This document shows positions 24,770 to 34,108 of a stretch of DNA of 36,724 nt, one piece after another; position 1 is the first letter of the stretch, and each line of letters begins with the position of its first letter. The notes below the pieces were generated by a model. The model ran no database searches, was not told where the DNA came from, and was given only the letters and a program-made list of their open reading frames with translations. Source of the stretch: Desulfovibrio sp. (GTDB lineage Bacteria > Desulfobacterota > Desulfovibrionia > Desulfovibrionales > Desulfovibrionaceae); the NCBI GenBank assembly GCA_014804965.1, contig JAAUYU010000037.1:1-36724 (forward strand). Direction: 5' to 3'. A program made the translations under genes and the position numbers.

Positions 24770-25952
24770 CCGCAGCCTGAAGCCGGAAGCGAAGCCAAGG
24801 AAGTATTTTGATGGAGGCGGGCTCTTCCTCTATGTGCCCCCGACCGGCAGCAAGCTCTGGCGTATGTCCTATCGATTTGAGGGCAAGTCAAAGCTACTCA
24901 GTTTTGGGGGATACCCTGCCGTTTCCCTGAAAGATGCACGGGTGCGGCGCGAGGAGGCAAAAGGGCTGCTCGCCAAGGGTATCGATCCCTCAGCACAGAA
25001 AAAAACCGCCAAGCGGGAACAGGTCACGGCTGAACGCGACAGCTTTGAAATCATTGCTCTGGACTGGCATCGGACACGTCTTGCCGGATTTTCGGAAAAA
25101 CATCAGGGGACTGCCCTGTATCGCTTAAATACCTACATTCTCCCCATCATCGGGAAAAAACACATAGCCAGGCTTGAAGCGCCGGAGATTCTCGCGCTCG
25201 TCAAGAGCATCGAAGCCAAAGGAAATCACGAAACCGCGCGCAGGGTGCTTCAAATTATCGGGCAAGTATTTCGCTTCGCCATTGCCATGGGCAAAATCAA
25301 GCACAATATCGCGGCGGATCTGCATGGCGCATTAAGGCCCCGTAAGGTTACCCATCGCGCCGCTGTCCGGGAAAAAGAAAAAGTGGCCCAGCTCCTCATG
25401 GATATAGATGACTATGCTGGATATTTCCCGCTTGTCTGCGCCCTGAAACTGGCTCCAATGCTGTTTGTGCGTCCGACGGAATTACGCTGCGCCACTTGGC
25501 AGGAGTTCGACCTGGAGACAGCCGAATGGCGCATCCCTGCCGAGCGCATGAAGATGAGGCGCACCCATATCGTCCCCTTGTCCCGCCAAGCTCTCACCAT
25601 ATTGAGGGAATTGAAAAAGTTTTCTGGGGAAGGCCAATACCTCTTTCCTTCCACTCGGACGGAAACGAGGCCGATTTCGGACGCGACCATGCTCAACGCC
25701 CTGCGTCGCATGGGCTACCAGAAGCATGAAATGAGTGTACATGGCTTTCGCTCCATCGCTTCCACCCTCCTCAATGAACTGGGCTATAACCGCGACTGGA
25801 TTGAACGCCAGCTTGCGCATGGAGACAGTAATGGCGTCCGAGCAGCCTATAATTATGCCGAGTATCTTCCAGAGCGAAAAAGGATGATGCAGGAATGGAG
25901 CGATTATTTGGGCCCGCTCAAAGCCATCCACAAATATCCATCTACATCCTAA
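24747..25952 (+). CDS. P4-type tyrosine integrase (DUF4102 arm domain), first of two
   Basis: 401 aa from the ATG at 24747 (MPLTDTHIRSLKP, the usual start of this family; GAAGGT upstream). Frames from 24708 or 24717 are possible but would run over arm sites. Residues 1-90 are the arm-binding DUF4102 domain (YFDGGGLFLYV), about 95-200 the core-binding domain, and the rest catalytic: R232 (VRPTELR), H322-x-x-R325 (VHGFRS), H348 (QLAHGD) and Y358 (AAYNYAEY). All key residues are present. It lies 237 bp right of the att core, facing away, as P4 integrases do beside tRNA genes. Confidence 0.93.
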   Translation: MPLTDTHIRSLKPEAKPRKYFDGGGLFLYVPPTGSKLWRMSYRFEGKSKLLSFGGYPAVSLKDARVRREEAKGLLAKGIDPSAQKKTAKREQVTAERDSFEIIALDWHRTRLAGFSEKHQGTALYRLNTYILPIIGKKHIARLEAPEILALVKSIEAKGNHETARRVLQIIGQVFRFAIAMGKIKHNIAADLHGALRPRKVTHRAAVREKEKVAQLLMDIDDYAGYFPLVCALKLAPMLFVRPTELRCATWQEFDLETAEWRIPAERMKMRRTHIVPLSRQALTILRELKKFSGEGQYLFPSTRTETRPISDATMLNALRRMGYQKHEMSVHGFRSIASTLLNELGYNRDWIERQLAHGDSNGVRAAYNYAEYLPERKRMMQEWSDYLGPLKAIHKYPSTS

Positions 25953-26029
25953 AAATTTGTTATTTTCATAAGTTATCCAAGATATGCCTCCAGGCCAGTC
26001 CAAGGAAATCTCTTGGCATGGAACCCTTA

Positions 26030-26083
26030 TTGGGGTTCATATCGGGGTCATGGAGATTTTTGTAGGGGTTTGTGTTGGGGTTC
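26030..26083 (+). repeat. GGGGTT-type repeats before the third integrase
   Basis: TTGGGGTTCAT, TCGGGGTCAT, TAGGGGTTTG and TTGGGGTTCG lie in series, and GAACCC at 26021 makes an inverted pair with the first. This is a different arm motif from that of the preceding integrase, so the two enzymes should have different arm specificity. Confidence 0.5.
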
Positions 26084-26102
26084 GATAAAGGAGGATAACG
26101 TC

Positions 26103-27326
26103 TTGGCAAAATTGATAAAACCGTTGACCGCCACCCAAGTGAGTAATGCCAAGCCCAAAGATAAAATGTACAAGCTCTTTGATGGTGGCGGCTTGTTTTT
26201 GCAGGTCAATCCGTCCGGCGGCAAGCACTGGAAAATGAAATACCGCAAAAACGATGGTAAGGAAAGCCTATTGAGCTTCGGCCCGTATCCTGCCCTCACT
26301 TTGGAGCAGGCGCGAAAAATGCGGGACGAGGCCAGAGCACAAAAAGCGCAGGGTGTTGATCCAGGCGTAGCTCGTCAGGAGGAGAAAGCCGAGCGTGCCA
26401 AATCTGCCCGAGATACCTTTGAAGCCGTTACGCGCGAATGGATCGAGATCCACTCTACAAAAATTAAGCCTCAGTCCATGCATATTTATGAGGTACTTCT
26501 GGACAAGTTTGTTTTTCCTATCATTGGCAAAAGGCCCATAGCCCAGATGAAGGGGCCAGATTTTCTGGAACTGCTCCGTGGTATTGAGGCACAGGGCCAG
26601 CTTTATTCAGCAAAACGTATCGCCATTGTCTGTGGAATGATCATGCGGTTTGCGGTGGCTACTGGTCGCGCAGAAATTGACCCGTTGCCGTCTGTGCGTG
26701 GATGTCTGCGCGCGCATACAACGAAGCATTATGTGGCAATGACCGACCCCAAAGAAGTGGGGCGTCTCTTGCGAACCATAGACGCCTATCCCGGAGGCCT
26801 GGTCGTCGCCAGTGCTCTTAAAATTGCTCAGTATGTTTTTGTTCGTCCCGGTGAGCTGCAACACGCAAGGTGGGCTGATATCGACTTTGATGCCTGCGAG
26901 TGGCGCTATACTACGAGTAAGGCGGGTACCCCGCATATCGTGCCTCTTGCCCCGCAGGTTATGAAAATTTTGAAAACGCTATATGCCTACACCGGCCATC
27001 AGGAATGGGTATTTCCCCACAACTGGCAAAAGGGAAGGCCCATGGCCAAAATAGCCCTTCTTGCTGCCCTGCGTTCAATGGGCATCACAGGGGAGGAAAT
27101 GACCCCACATGGCTTCCGAGCAATGGCGAGAACCCTGCTTGATGAAGTCTTGGGAGAGCGGTACGAGCTAATAGAACACCAACTGGCACATATGGTGCGC
27201 GACCCCAATGGCCGCGCATATAACCGTACTCAGCACCTAGCCGAACGACACCGCATGATGGAGCGCTGGGCCTTGTATCTAGATGAACTGAGAAAGTTAG
27301 AAGCAACAGCATCTACTCTCCACTGA
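26103..27326 (+). CDS. P4-type tyrosine integrase (DUF4102 arm domain), second in tandem
   Basis: 407 aa from a TTG at 26103, chosen because AAAGGAGGATAACGTC stands directly before it; a frame from 26013 has no such signal and would run through the arm repeats. Domain layout is as in the integrase before it: DUF4102 (LFDGGGLFLQV), core-binding domain, then R238 (VRPGELQ), H336-x-x-R339 (PHGFRA), H363 (QLAHMV) and Y373 (RAYNRT). It is clearly homologous to its neighbour but diverged along its whole length. No second att core is visible between the two integrase genes. Confidence 0.92.
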   Translation: MAKLIKPLTATQVSNAKPKDKMYKLFDGGGLFLQVNPSGGKHWKMKYRKNDGKESLLSFGPYPALTLEQARKMRDEARAQKAQGVDPGVARQEEKAERAKSARDTFEAVTREWIEIHSTKIKPQSMHIYEVLLDKFVFPIIGKRPIAQMKGPDFLELLRGIEAQGQLYSAKRIAIVCGMIMRFAVATGRAEIDPLPSVRGCLRAHTTKHYVAMTDPKEVGRLLRTIDAYPGGLVVASALKIAQYVFVRPGELQHARWADIDFDACEWRYTTSKAGTPHIVPLAPQVMKILKTLYAYTGHQEWVFPHNWQKGRPMAKIALLAALRSMGITGEEMTPHGFRAMARTLLDEVLGERYELIEHQLAHMVRDPNGRAYNRTQHLAERHRMMERWALYLDELRKLEATASTLH

Positions 27327-27348
27327 CTGCTGGAAAACATATCAAGCA

Positions 27349-27395
27349 ATAACAAATTGCCTCATTATTAAAAATAATGAGGCAATTTGTTATTT
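27349..27395. terminator. Strong bidirectional terminator after the integrase pair
   Basis: A perfect 22-bp inverted repeat (27349-27370 and 27374-27395) with an AAA loop, starting AATAACAAATTG. A T-rich run sits at each outer end of the stem, so it can work on both strands. Confidence 0.85.
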
Positions 27396-27854
27396 TAAAA
27401 AATAATAATTAATTTATTTATAAACATGATTATCAAGATATTGCAATCAAGAATAAGTTGCTGTTACATCTCAAGTTTTATCGCCTGGCAGGAAATCTGT
27501 GAGGACTCCATTGCTCGAGTCATTGTGAAAATTACGTAATAGTTCCTGCCTAATAGCTGATGGAGTACCCGGATCCGGGCTTGATGCTCTCACCATCACT
27601 TGCCAAACAATTTATGACGATTGTCGCAATTACGACAGACATATTTTTATAAAAAGCATATTTTTTTAGGAAGTTTGCAGGGAACTCTGGCAAGCGACGG
27701 AGAATAGACGTGATCTCTGTGGCACGTGAATATAGTTATATATTCATGAGACCCGAAGTAAATCGGTAGGCATGAGCACTTGGAAGGTCTGATGCAAATT
27801 TTTTTAACTGGAAAATTAGCTAGAGAAAGCTGACAATTATTTTAATCTGTTAAG
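27396..27854. other. Regulatory region upstream of the Crp/Fnr-type gene
   Basis: No gene. It contains a GC-rich 12-bp palindrome, CCCGGATCCGGG (27568-27579), and the dyad at 27621-27640 (listed separately). I see no clear -35/-10 pair. Confidence 0.5.
27621..27640 (+). promoter_or_regulatory. Candidate Crp/Fnr-type operator, copy 1
   Basis: TTGTCGCAATTACGACAGAC contains the dyad TGTCG-N6-CGACA (27622-27637), 215 nt before the regulator start. It matches 34325-34344, upstream of aspT, at 16 of 20 positions. Confidence 0.45.
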
Positions 27855-28562
27855 ATGGAAAATCTAGATATGGTGACATCATATATGGAAATAAATGTCT
27901 CTTTACCCTTTGCCTGCCGTAAGATAGGCAACGAATGTGGGCCTGATAATCCTGTCTGGGCCGAGGTAAGGAACCATGGCAAGGAAATGGCCATTTCAAG
28001 AGGAGCTTATTTTCAGCCAGCCTCGGACAAAGATATATATTTCGTTGATAAAGGCAGGTTTAATTCTGTATTTGTCAACCGCAAAGGAAAAAAAAGACAG
28101 CTCTTGGAATATGAAACTGGATCCGTTCTAAACTTAACCAGAGCTGTCCTTAAGTCAGTTTCTTTTCTTGAATATATGGCAACTGAAGACAGTATTTTAT
28201 GGAAGATTCCTATAGACAATGTAATTAGTGACAAACCCCAATGTCCTTACCTTACTCAAATAAGTCTACGTATACTGGCTTCTGTTACGGAGACATATTA
28301 TACTGGGCTTACATATCTTAAAATTGATAACCTCAATAAGGCCTTTTGTCGCTATCTTATTCTGGCAATGCGTAACGCAAATTCGAATAATTTTTCTCCG
28401 GGACTTACCCAGGAAGATTGCGCTTCGATGCTAGGAATGCATAGGGCAACGCTTGCAGCAATCGTCAAGGATCTGAAAAATTCCGGTATTATAGGCTGTT
28501 TTACCAGTAGAAAGGTTACTATACTCGATGAGGATAGGCTTCTTCAACTGGCGGATTTCTAA
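27855..28562 (+). CDS. Crp/Fnr-family transcriptional regulator
   Basis: 235 aa. The N-terminal part has the cyclic-nucleotide-binding beta-roll pattern (IYFVDKGRFNSVFVNRKGKKRQLLEYETGSVLNL), followed by a long dimer helix and a Crp-type winged helix-turn-helix near the C-terminus (GLTQEDCASMLGMHRATLAAIVKDLKNSGII). No Fnr-like N-terminal cysteine cluster is seen, so the effector is unknown. The ribosome binding site is weak and later in-frame ATGs exist. It stands 22 nt before the efflux operon and probably controls it; a dyad upstream may be its site. Confidence 0.82.
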   Translation: MENLDMVTSYMEINVSLPFACRKIGNECGPDNPVWAEVRNHGKEMAISRGAYFQPASDKDIYFVDKGRFNSVFVNRKGKKRQLLEYETGSVLNLTRAVLKSVSFLEYMATEDSILWKIPIDNVISDKPQCPYLTQISLRILASVTETYYTGLTYLKIDNLNKAFCRYLILAMRNANSNNFSPGLTQEDCASMLGMHRATLAAIVKDLKNSGIIGCFTSRKVTILDEDRLLQLADF

Positions 28563-28583
28563 ATCTTTGAACACAGGATACTT

Positions 28584-29930
28584 ATGCTGCGCGAGATTTG
28601 TATTTTTATAATTATGTTTTTGACTCTGCATGAGGATGCGTTTCCTGCGTCTATGAGCTTGGCAGACGCGAGAAAGTTGCTTTATGAACGAAGCGATATG
28701 CTGAAAGCATCCACTGCAAATGTAGAAAGCAAGGAATATACGTCCAATTCGCTCAGATGGCTGCATGGACCGCGCATTGCTCTTGAAGGACAAGAATTGT
28801 GGGGCGAAACGCGCATAGATATTCATAAGCGTGTTTCTACACCCCTTGGAGAGATGCCGGTCGATATGGAGGAAAATTATAATTTCAGTGGACCTCGTGC
28901 TTCAATAACAGGAACATTACCTATTATAATGGGTGGCAAAATAGAAGCTACACAGAAAATTGCAAGATACCAGGTTGATGAAGCAAGGGCGAAGCAGAGA
29001 AATACATATATTGATCAAGATATTAAGTTGATCGGCAGATATTTTGGTTTGCAACTTGCCACTTCAATAGAAAATCTTCGTGCAGATACTCTGAAGATGA
29101 AAAATGAGGAATTGGCCAGAGCTGTCAAATTTGAGCGTGAGGGGATGATAAGTCCGGTCGAGCGCATGAGCGTCAAGGTTGCCAGAGATAAGGCGGAACG
29201 TGAACATCTGAAGGCAAGAAATGCTGTTAAGACAGCAAAACTGGAATTACAGCGTCTGATACGGACCGAGAGCATCGGTACTCTGACGACGCCACTATTT
29301 GTCTTAAATTGCGCGCCTCACACAATGGAATATTGGGTAGAAATAGCGCTCAACAATAATCCGCGTATCGCAATGATTGAGTCGCAGATTCAACAGGCGA
29401 ATCAAGGTGTTGAAATCAGCAAAAGCTCATGGTTTCCACAAATTTTCGGTTTTGGAGAATACAGCTTTATCAGACATTACCAGACAGCAATTGAACCCTC
29501 ATGGCTATTAGGTCTTGGAGCCAGCCTCACTCTCTGGGATTCAACTGACAGGGTAGCAACGTACAGAAGTGCAAGGGCAAATTTGCGGGAGGCACGCGCA
29601 ATGCATGCTGACATAAGAAACCAGATACAAACGGCAACGGAAACAGCGTGGTTGAATGTGCAAAACGCGCGAGAACAATATTTCCTGACGGCATCTGAAG
29701 TTGGGCTGGCACAGGAAAATCTCGATCTCAAAAGGCAGGGCTTTGGTGAAGGCCTATATACTTCACTTGATGTGACACAAGCGTGGGATCAATTGCTCGA
29801 AGCGGAAGTCGGTAGGCGCATGGCTGCTTATCAATTTGTTGTAAATTATGCAACGCTTTATGCCATTGCGGGGCAGATGGATGATTTCATGAAATTTAAT
29901 GAAAGAAAAAAACTTATTCTGGAAAAATGA
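28584..29930 (+). CDS. TolC-family outer membrane efflux protein
   Basis: 448 aa; CAGGA before the ATG. The first ~22 residues (IFIIMFLTLHEDAFPA) are a signal peptide. Two halves each carry the long heptad helices of TolC proteins (e.g. ARAVKFEREGMISPVERMSVKVARDKAEREHLKARNA in part, and ENLDLKRQGFGEGLYTSLDVTQA), with YFGLQLA and WLNVQNAREQ. It would form the outer-membrane duct of a tripartite exporter with the HlyD and ABC-2 proteins that follow. The stop overlaps the HlyD start (ATGA). Confidence 0.88.
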   Translation: MLREICIFIIMFLTLHEDAFPASMSLADARKLLYERSDMLKASTANVESKEYTSNSLRWLHGPRIALEGQELWGETRIDIHKRVSTPLGEMPVDMEENYNFSGPRASITGTLPIIMGGKIEATQKIARYQVDEARAKQRNTYIDQDIKLIGRYFGLQLATSIENLRADTLKMKNEELARAVKFEREGMISPVERMSVKVARDKAEREHLKARNAVKTAKLELQRLIRTESIGTLTTPLFVLNCAPHTMEYWVEIALNNNPRIAMIESQIQQANQGVEISKSSWFPQIFGFGEYSFIRHYQTAIEPSWLLGLGASLTLWDSTDRVATYRSARANLREARAMHADIRNQIQTATETAWLNVQNAREQYFLTASEVGLAQENLDLKRQGFGEGLYTSLDVTQAWDQLLEAEVGRRMAAYQFVVNYATLYAIAGQMDDFMKFNERKKLILEK

Positions 29931-30949
29931 TGATGGCAACAAACACTGTTCCTGACGCGACTAAATCTTTTTTGAGACATCACATCTCATATGTGATCAT
30001 TGGTATGGGGCTAGTTTTTGCTTGTGTTACCATATGGGGAATATGGAAAGCAGTTTTTCCTGGCTTGCCGCCACTCCAAGGTCAGATGGAGGCAAGAGTA
30101 ATCAATGTTTCCTCCAAAGTCTCTGGTAGGGTGTATCGCCTCCTTGTGGAAGAGGGCGACCTGGTTGAAAAGGAACAGCCCCTTGTGCAAATGCACCTTC
30201 CGGAAATTGAGGCAAAACTCTTTCAGGCGGAGTTTACGGAAAAGGCTGCTTTGGCCTCACAAAGTCTGGTTGATGAAGGCGCAAGGCCGCAAGAAAAACT
30301 CGCCGCACAGGCTGAATGGGAAAGAGCAATGGCAGCGGCTGAACTGGCGAATAAAACCTACCAGCGCATAGCGCATTTATACAGGGACAAGCTAGTGTCC
30401 CGTCAGCGATATGATGAGGCCCGGGCTGATATGTTGGCCACCGCAAATCAGGCGAAAGCTGCAAAACAGGCATATGATATCGCGATGATAGGAGCAAGGG
30501 AACAGGAGAAATCAGTCGCAAGGGACAAAAGCGAAGAAGCTCGGGCAGGAGTGGACGAAGTGGAATCATTGGCCGTTGATAGAGAGCTTACAGCGTCCCA
30601 TTCCGGACAGGTGGACAAGATTATTCTTGTTGCCGGCGAACTTGCCGCAGCCGGTTTTCCCATAATGACCATTGTAAATTTGGATGACCAGTGGGCAACC
30701 TTCAACATTCGTGAAGACCAAATGCGCGGGGTCAAAATTGGCAATATACTTTCAGCAACTGTTCCTGCAGTAAGCGATGAAAAGATTGAATATAAAATCT
30801 ATTATATAAGTCCCAGGGCAAACTATGCTACCTGGCGAAGCACCAGAGAAAATTCTGGGTATGACATGAAAACATTTGAAGTGCGCGCAAAGCCATTGAT
30901 TAAAGTGGATGGCTTAAGACCGGGCATGAGTGTTTTGGTGGATCGCTGA
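29927..30949 (+). CDS. HlyD-family periplasmic adaptor (membrane fusion protein)
   Basis: 340 aa. One N-terminal membrane anchor (about 20-43, ISYVIIGMGLVFACVTIWGI), a split biotinyl-lipoyl domain (VSSKVSGRVYRLLVEEGDLVEKEQPL, then ELTASHSGQVDKIILVAGELAAAG), a helical hairpin between them (about 85-220) and a beta-barrel domain (VNLDDQWATFNIREDQM). It bridges the inner-membrane permeases and the TolC duct. It overlaps genes on both sides (ATGA before, TGATG after), so the operon is translationally coupled. It starts with three consecutive ATG codons; which is used is unclear. Confidence 0.88.
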   Translation: MMMATNTVPDATKSFLRHHISYVIIGMGLVFACVTIWGIWKAVFPGLPPLQGQMEARVINVSSKVSGRVYRLLVEEGDLVEKEQPLVQMHLPEIEAKLFQAEFTEKAALASQSLVDEGARPQEKLAAQAEWERAMAAAELANKTYQRIAHLYRDKLVSRQRYDEARADMLATANQAKAAKQAYDIAMIGAREQEKSVARDKSEEARAGVDEVESLAVDRELTASHSGQVDKIILVAGELAAAGFPIMTIVNLDDQWATFNIREDQMRGVKIGNILSATVPAVSDEKIEYKIYYISPRANYATWRSTRENSGYDMKTFEVRAKPLIKVDGLRPGMSVLVDR

Positions 30950-32139
30950 TGCGCGAGGTCTCGACCTGGATTCAAGCCATTGCCCGTACCACTGTCAGGG
31001 AATGCAGGGAATGGACTTTTGGCGAACTCTTTTTTTGCGCGATTATGCCGTTATTCTGGGTGCTCGTCGTATGGGCGCTTCTTGGTGATGGCGTAATGAC
31101 AAAACTTGCCGTGGGTTTTGTTGATGAGGATAAAAGTCATATGTCAAGGGAGGTTGCGAGAGCCTTTGAGGCTACCCGCACCTTCAGGCTTGTACATATA
31201 TCAAGCAGGGAAGAGGCCATGCGCCAAATGCGTCAAGGGACAATTTATGGCGTGATTGCAGTGCCCTTTGCATATTCCCGTGATATGTTGAATGGCCTTG
31301 GTTCATCCGTGAATCTTTATGTTGATGAAAATCGCTATGCGATTGCTGGAACATTGCAAGCGGATGCAGCTACAGTACTGAGCGCCCTTTCCCAGCAGGG
31401 CATCTTTGCCCAGGCGCTTCGCACAGGTGTGGGAACGGCTGGAGTTGAAAGAATACTGGAGGTCGTCCATTCCGAATTTTACCCAATGGGTAATATGCAA
31501 TTCAGCTTTCTTGCGTTTCTTGGCGGTTCGCTCATTCCCGGTGTAATCATGGTGGGCGCAATGCTTGGCTTCGTTATAGCCTTTGTACGGGAAGCGCGCT
31601 TAATCAAGATTACTGAATGGTTTGCTTGTGCCAATTACAGCGCATCTGTGGCAATAACGGGCAAGCTTCTTCCACATTATGCGCTATACTGTTTCATTTT
31701 TCTTTTTTACATCGCCCTGTTTTGCGGCCATGGCGGTTTTCATCCTACCGGCTCGATCTTTTTGTGGTTTGCGTGTGGCGCATGCTGCCTCGCAGTTTTT
31801 GCCGCGATGGCAGTTTTGATAGCCGGTATTTCACCCAATTGGCGATTGGCTCTAGTGCTGGCCTCGGGTTATGCCGCTCCTGCTTTGCCCTACACCGGCT
31901 TTTCTATTCCTCTTGATTCCATGAGCGATGCCGCCAGAATTTTTGGGCAGTGTCTGCCATTGACATGGCTGATCCAGGGACAGGCACAACAGTGGACACT
32001 TGGTGCAAGTCTTTCAAACATGGGAGCAACATTCCTGGCTCTTGGGATTCTGTTCATTCTACCGGCAAGTGCAGGTTACTTTATTTTTCGTTCCAAAATT
32101 TCCTCAGTAACCAATAGGGATAAGGCTGCAAGGACATGA
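30949..32139 (+). CDS. ABC-2 type transporter permease, first of two
   Basis: 396 aa. One N-terminal membrane segment (about 28-46, FFCAIMPLFWVLVVWALLG), a periplasmic domain of about 140 residues (VGFVDEDKSHMSREVARAFEAT..., YVDENRYAIAG), then five or six membrane segments: the YhhJ/ABC2_membrane_3 layout. It probably pairs with the next gene product. Neither carries a nucleotide-binding domain and none is encoded nearby. It overlaps the next gene by 4 bp. Confidence 0.85.
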   Translation: MREVSTWIQAIARTTVRECREWTFGELFFCAIMPLFWVLVVWALLGDGVMTKLAVGFVDEDKSHMSREVARAFEATRTFRLVHISSREEAMRQMRQGTIYGVIAVPFAYSRDMLNGLGSSVNLYVDENRYAIAGTLQADAATVLSALSQQGIFAQALRTGVGTAGVERILEVVHSEFYPMGNMQFSFLAFLGGSLIPGVIMVGAMLGFVIAFVREARLIKITEWFACANYSASVAITGKLLPHYALYCFIFLFYIALFCGHGGFHPTGSIFLWFACGACCLAVFAAMAVLIAGISPNWRLALVLASGYAAPALPYTGFSIPLDSMSDAARIFGQCLPLTWLIQGQAQQWTLGASLSNMGATFLALGILFILPASAGYFIFRSKISSVTNRDKAART

Positions 32140-33302
32140 ATTGTCGTCGTTGCTTTTCCGAAACTTTCAGGGAATGTTGCACAAACCTCGCATGTGCCCC
32201 ATTTTTTCTGCTGGCGCTTGCTTTTTACGCCTTTTACTATTGTTGGCCTTATACTACTCAACTACCTTATCATATGTCTGTAGCCGTAGTGGATGCTGAC
32301 CACTCCCCCCTCTCTCGCAGAATTACCCTGAGTATGCAAAGCAGTCCCAACCTTGATGTGAAATTTGTCACGCGAAACAGGGAAGAAGCGATTGGGGCTA
32401 TGAAAAGTGAGCAAATTGTTTCAATAATCGGTATTCCTCCCAATTTTGAAAGAGATATTCTGGCCGGTATCCCTTCTGCCATGACGCTCGTTTCCAATGG
32501 CGCATTCATAGTGAAAAGCCGCTCCTCCATTGCTGGTGCAGGCGGGATTTTGTCAGAGCTCGCTACAGAGGCGATTGCAGAGGAATTAATGCGCGATGGC
32601 GCGAAACCATCGACCATCATAAGGGCGGCCATGCGTGCGCCAGCACTCATCGTGCAGCCTATGTATAATACTATTGGCGGTTATTTAAATTTTGTAGTTC
32701 CAATTGTATTTATGATAATATTTCAGACACTTATGCTGTGCGGGTCTGGAATGCTTTTCTTTACACTGTTTTCAGCAACGCCAATGCCTAAATTTCTGAC
32801 TCTTGCAATAAAATATCCAGTCAATCTGCTATCTATGCAGGCAGCAATCTTTTGTATCTGTTTTATTTGGACTTTATTAATAGAAGGATTGATTTTTTAC
32901 TTGCATGGAATTAATTCTTTTCAAAACGTGTTTTCGACAATTCTAATGGGCCTGACATTTTCTCTTACAATCAGTTCATTGGGAATTTTACTTGGTTTGC
33001 TATTTCGCTCAGCACCATATATCATTCCTGCAGTAGTAATGTCTTCCATCCCTAGTGTTTTTATTTCCGGAAATCTTTTCCCTGGTGAAAATATACCGCT
33101 TTTGATGCGAATTTTTGCATGGTTCATACCTGCCACACCAGGTTCAACAGGCATGGTGCGTGCGTCTCAAGCAGGTGCCACAGTTTTTGAAATTATGCCC
33201 TATATCTTCCATCTGCTCATGCTAGCAACGCTCTACTTGTGCGTGGCGTTTTTCATGTGCCATTTTTTAAAACAAAAATATTTGTATTGCAGTAATAATT
33301 AA
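32136..33302 (+). CDS. ABC-2 type transporter permease, second of two
   Basis: 388 aa, same topology as the preceding permease: an N-terminal membrane segment (about 20-38), a periplasmic domain beginning VAVVDADHSPLSRRITLSMQ, and a C-terminal block of about five membrane helices, with FFMCHFLKQKY at the end. The two proteins share the VDxDxSxxSRxI element and are diverged paralogues. It is the last gene of the operon; no clear terminator follows before the IS remnant. Confidence 0.85.
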   Translation: MNCRRCFSETFRECCTNLACAPFFLLALAFYAFYYCWPYTTQLPYHMSVAVVDADHSPLSRRITLSMQSSPNLDVKFVTRNREEAIGAMKSEQIVSIIGIPPNFERDILAGIPSAMTLVSNGAFIVKSRSSIAGAGGILSELATEAIAEELMRDGAKPSTIIRAAMRAPALIVQPMYNTIGGYLNFVVPIVFMIIFQTLMLCGSGMLFFTLFSATPMPKFLTLAIKYPVNLLSMQAAIFCICFIWTLLIEGLIFYLHGINSFQNVFSTILMGLTFSLTISSLGILLGLLFRSAPYIIPAVVMSSIPSVFISGNLFPGENIPLLMRIFAWFIPATPGSTGMVRASQAGATVFEIMPYIFHLLMLATLYLCVAFFMCHFLKQKYLYCSNN

Positions 33303-33404
33303 ATATATAGTAAATTATAATATTATAAAATCATAGGTATTATCAATGGATATTATATTATAAATTATTTATCCGCCAAATTATATTAATTATAAAAATA
33401 ATAG

Positions 33405-34108
33405 AGGCTATCCTAGCTAAGGTTAATATTTTACTTCTTTATTCCAAGAGTTTAGGTGGTTTAATAGCCCCTTATGATTGCCACCATTGATGCGCCATTC
33501 ACACTCTTTTAGGAACCAGTAAAAGTGTTCAGGCTTAATGCCGTTGACCTTACGCAAATGCCGCGTTGCCTGGTTCCAAAAATTTCCATCCCATTGATAT
33601 GGTTGCCTTGTTTGGCAAATAACCTTGAATGGCCAATCCTGTGATGGTGGAAGTCGCTTACATCCAGGGCATTATATTTCCAGCATATCCGTGTAGACGA
33701 TGCTATCGGGCTCGACACGCTCCTCAATGATGTGCATGAGCGTTTCTGTTCTCGCATTGGGAATTATGGCCGTGTAAACCTTCCCGTTTCGCTGTGTAAC
33801 CGAAAATCGCTATTTTCACGCAACTCCCCGGCTGCGCTTGCCTTTTCTCACTCCACCAAAGTAGCTTTCATCGGCCTCAACTTCCCCAGACAAGCGATAA
33901 CTAGGCAAATGCTTGTCTATTAGACACCGAAGGCGCATGAAATAATAGGTAGCTGTGCACCGATTTACTTCTGCAATTGTGCCGACAGCTCGCGCGATTG
34001 CGGCAGCAACGAAAAACTTTATACGTTCGCCTTGTTGACGCGAATTTTACCGACATCGTCACTTGTACATACCATATCCTAGCCATTTCTCATTAACTAG
34101 GACAGCCC
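33405..34108 (-). mobile_element. Decayed IS1595-family insertion sequence, copy 2
   Basis: The ends are GGCTATCCTAGCTAAGG on the left and the inverse of GGGCTGTCCTAGTTAATGAG on the right, about 704 bp apart. It is clearly related to copy 1 at 9155-9855 but inverted. The flanks are AT-rich without an exact target duplication. Confidence 0.75.
33423..34075 (-). pseudogene. IS1595-type transposase, degenerate
   Basis: Minus-strand translation yields fragments such as YNALDVSDFHHHRIGHS and KQGNHINGMEIF, matching copy 1, but with several frameshifts and stops. It is non-functional. Different lesions from copy 1 show the two decayed independently. Confidence 0.75.
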
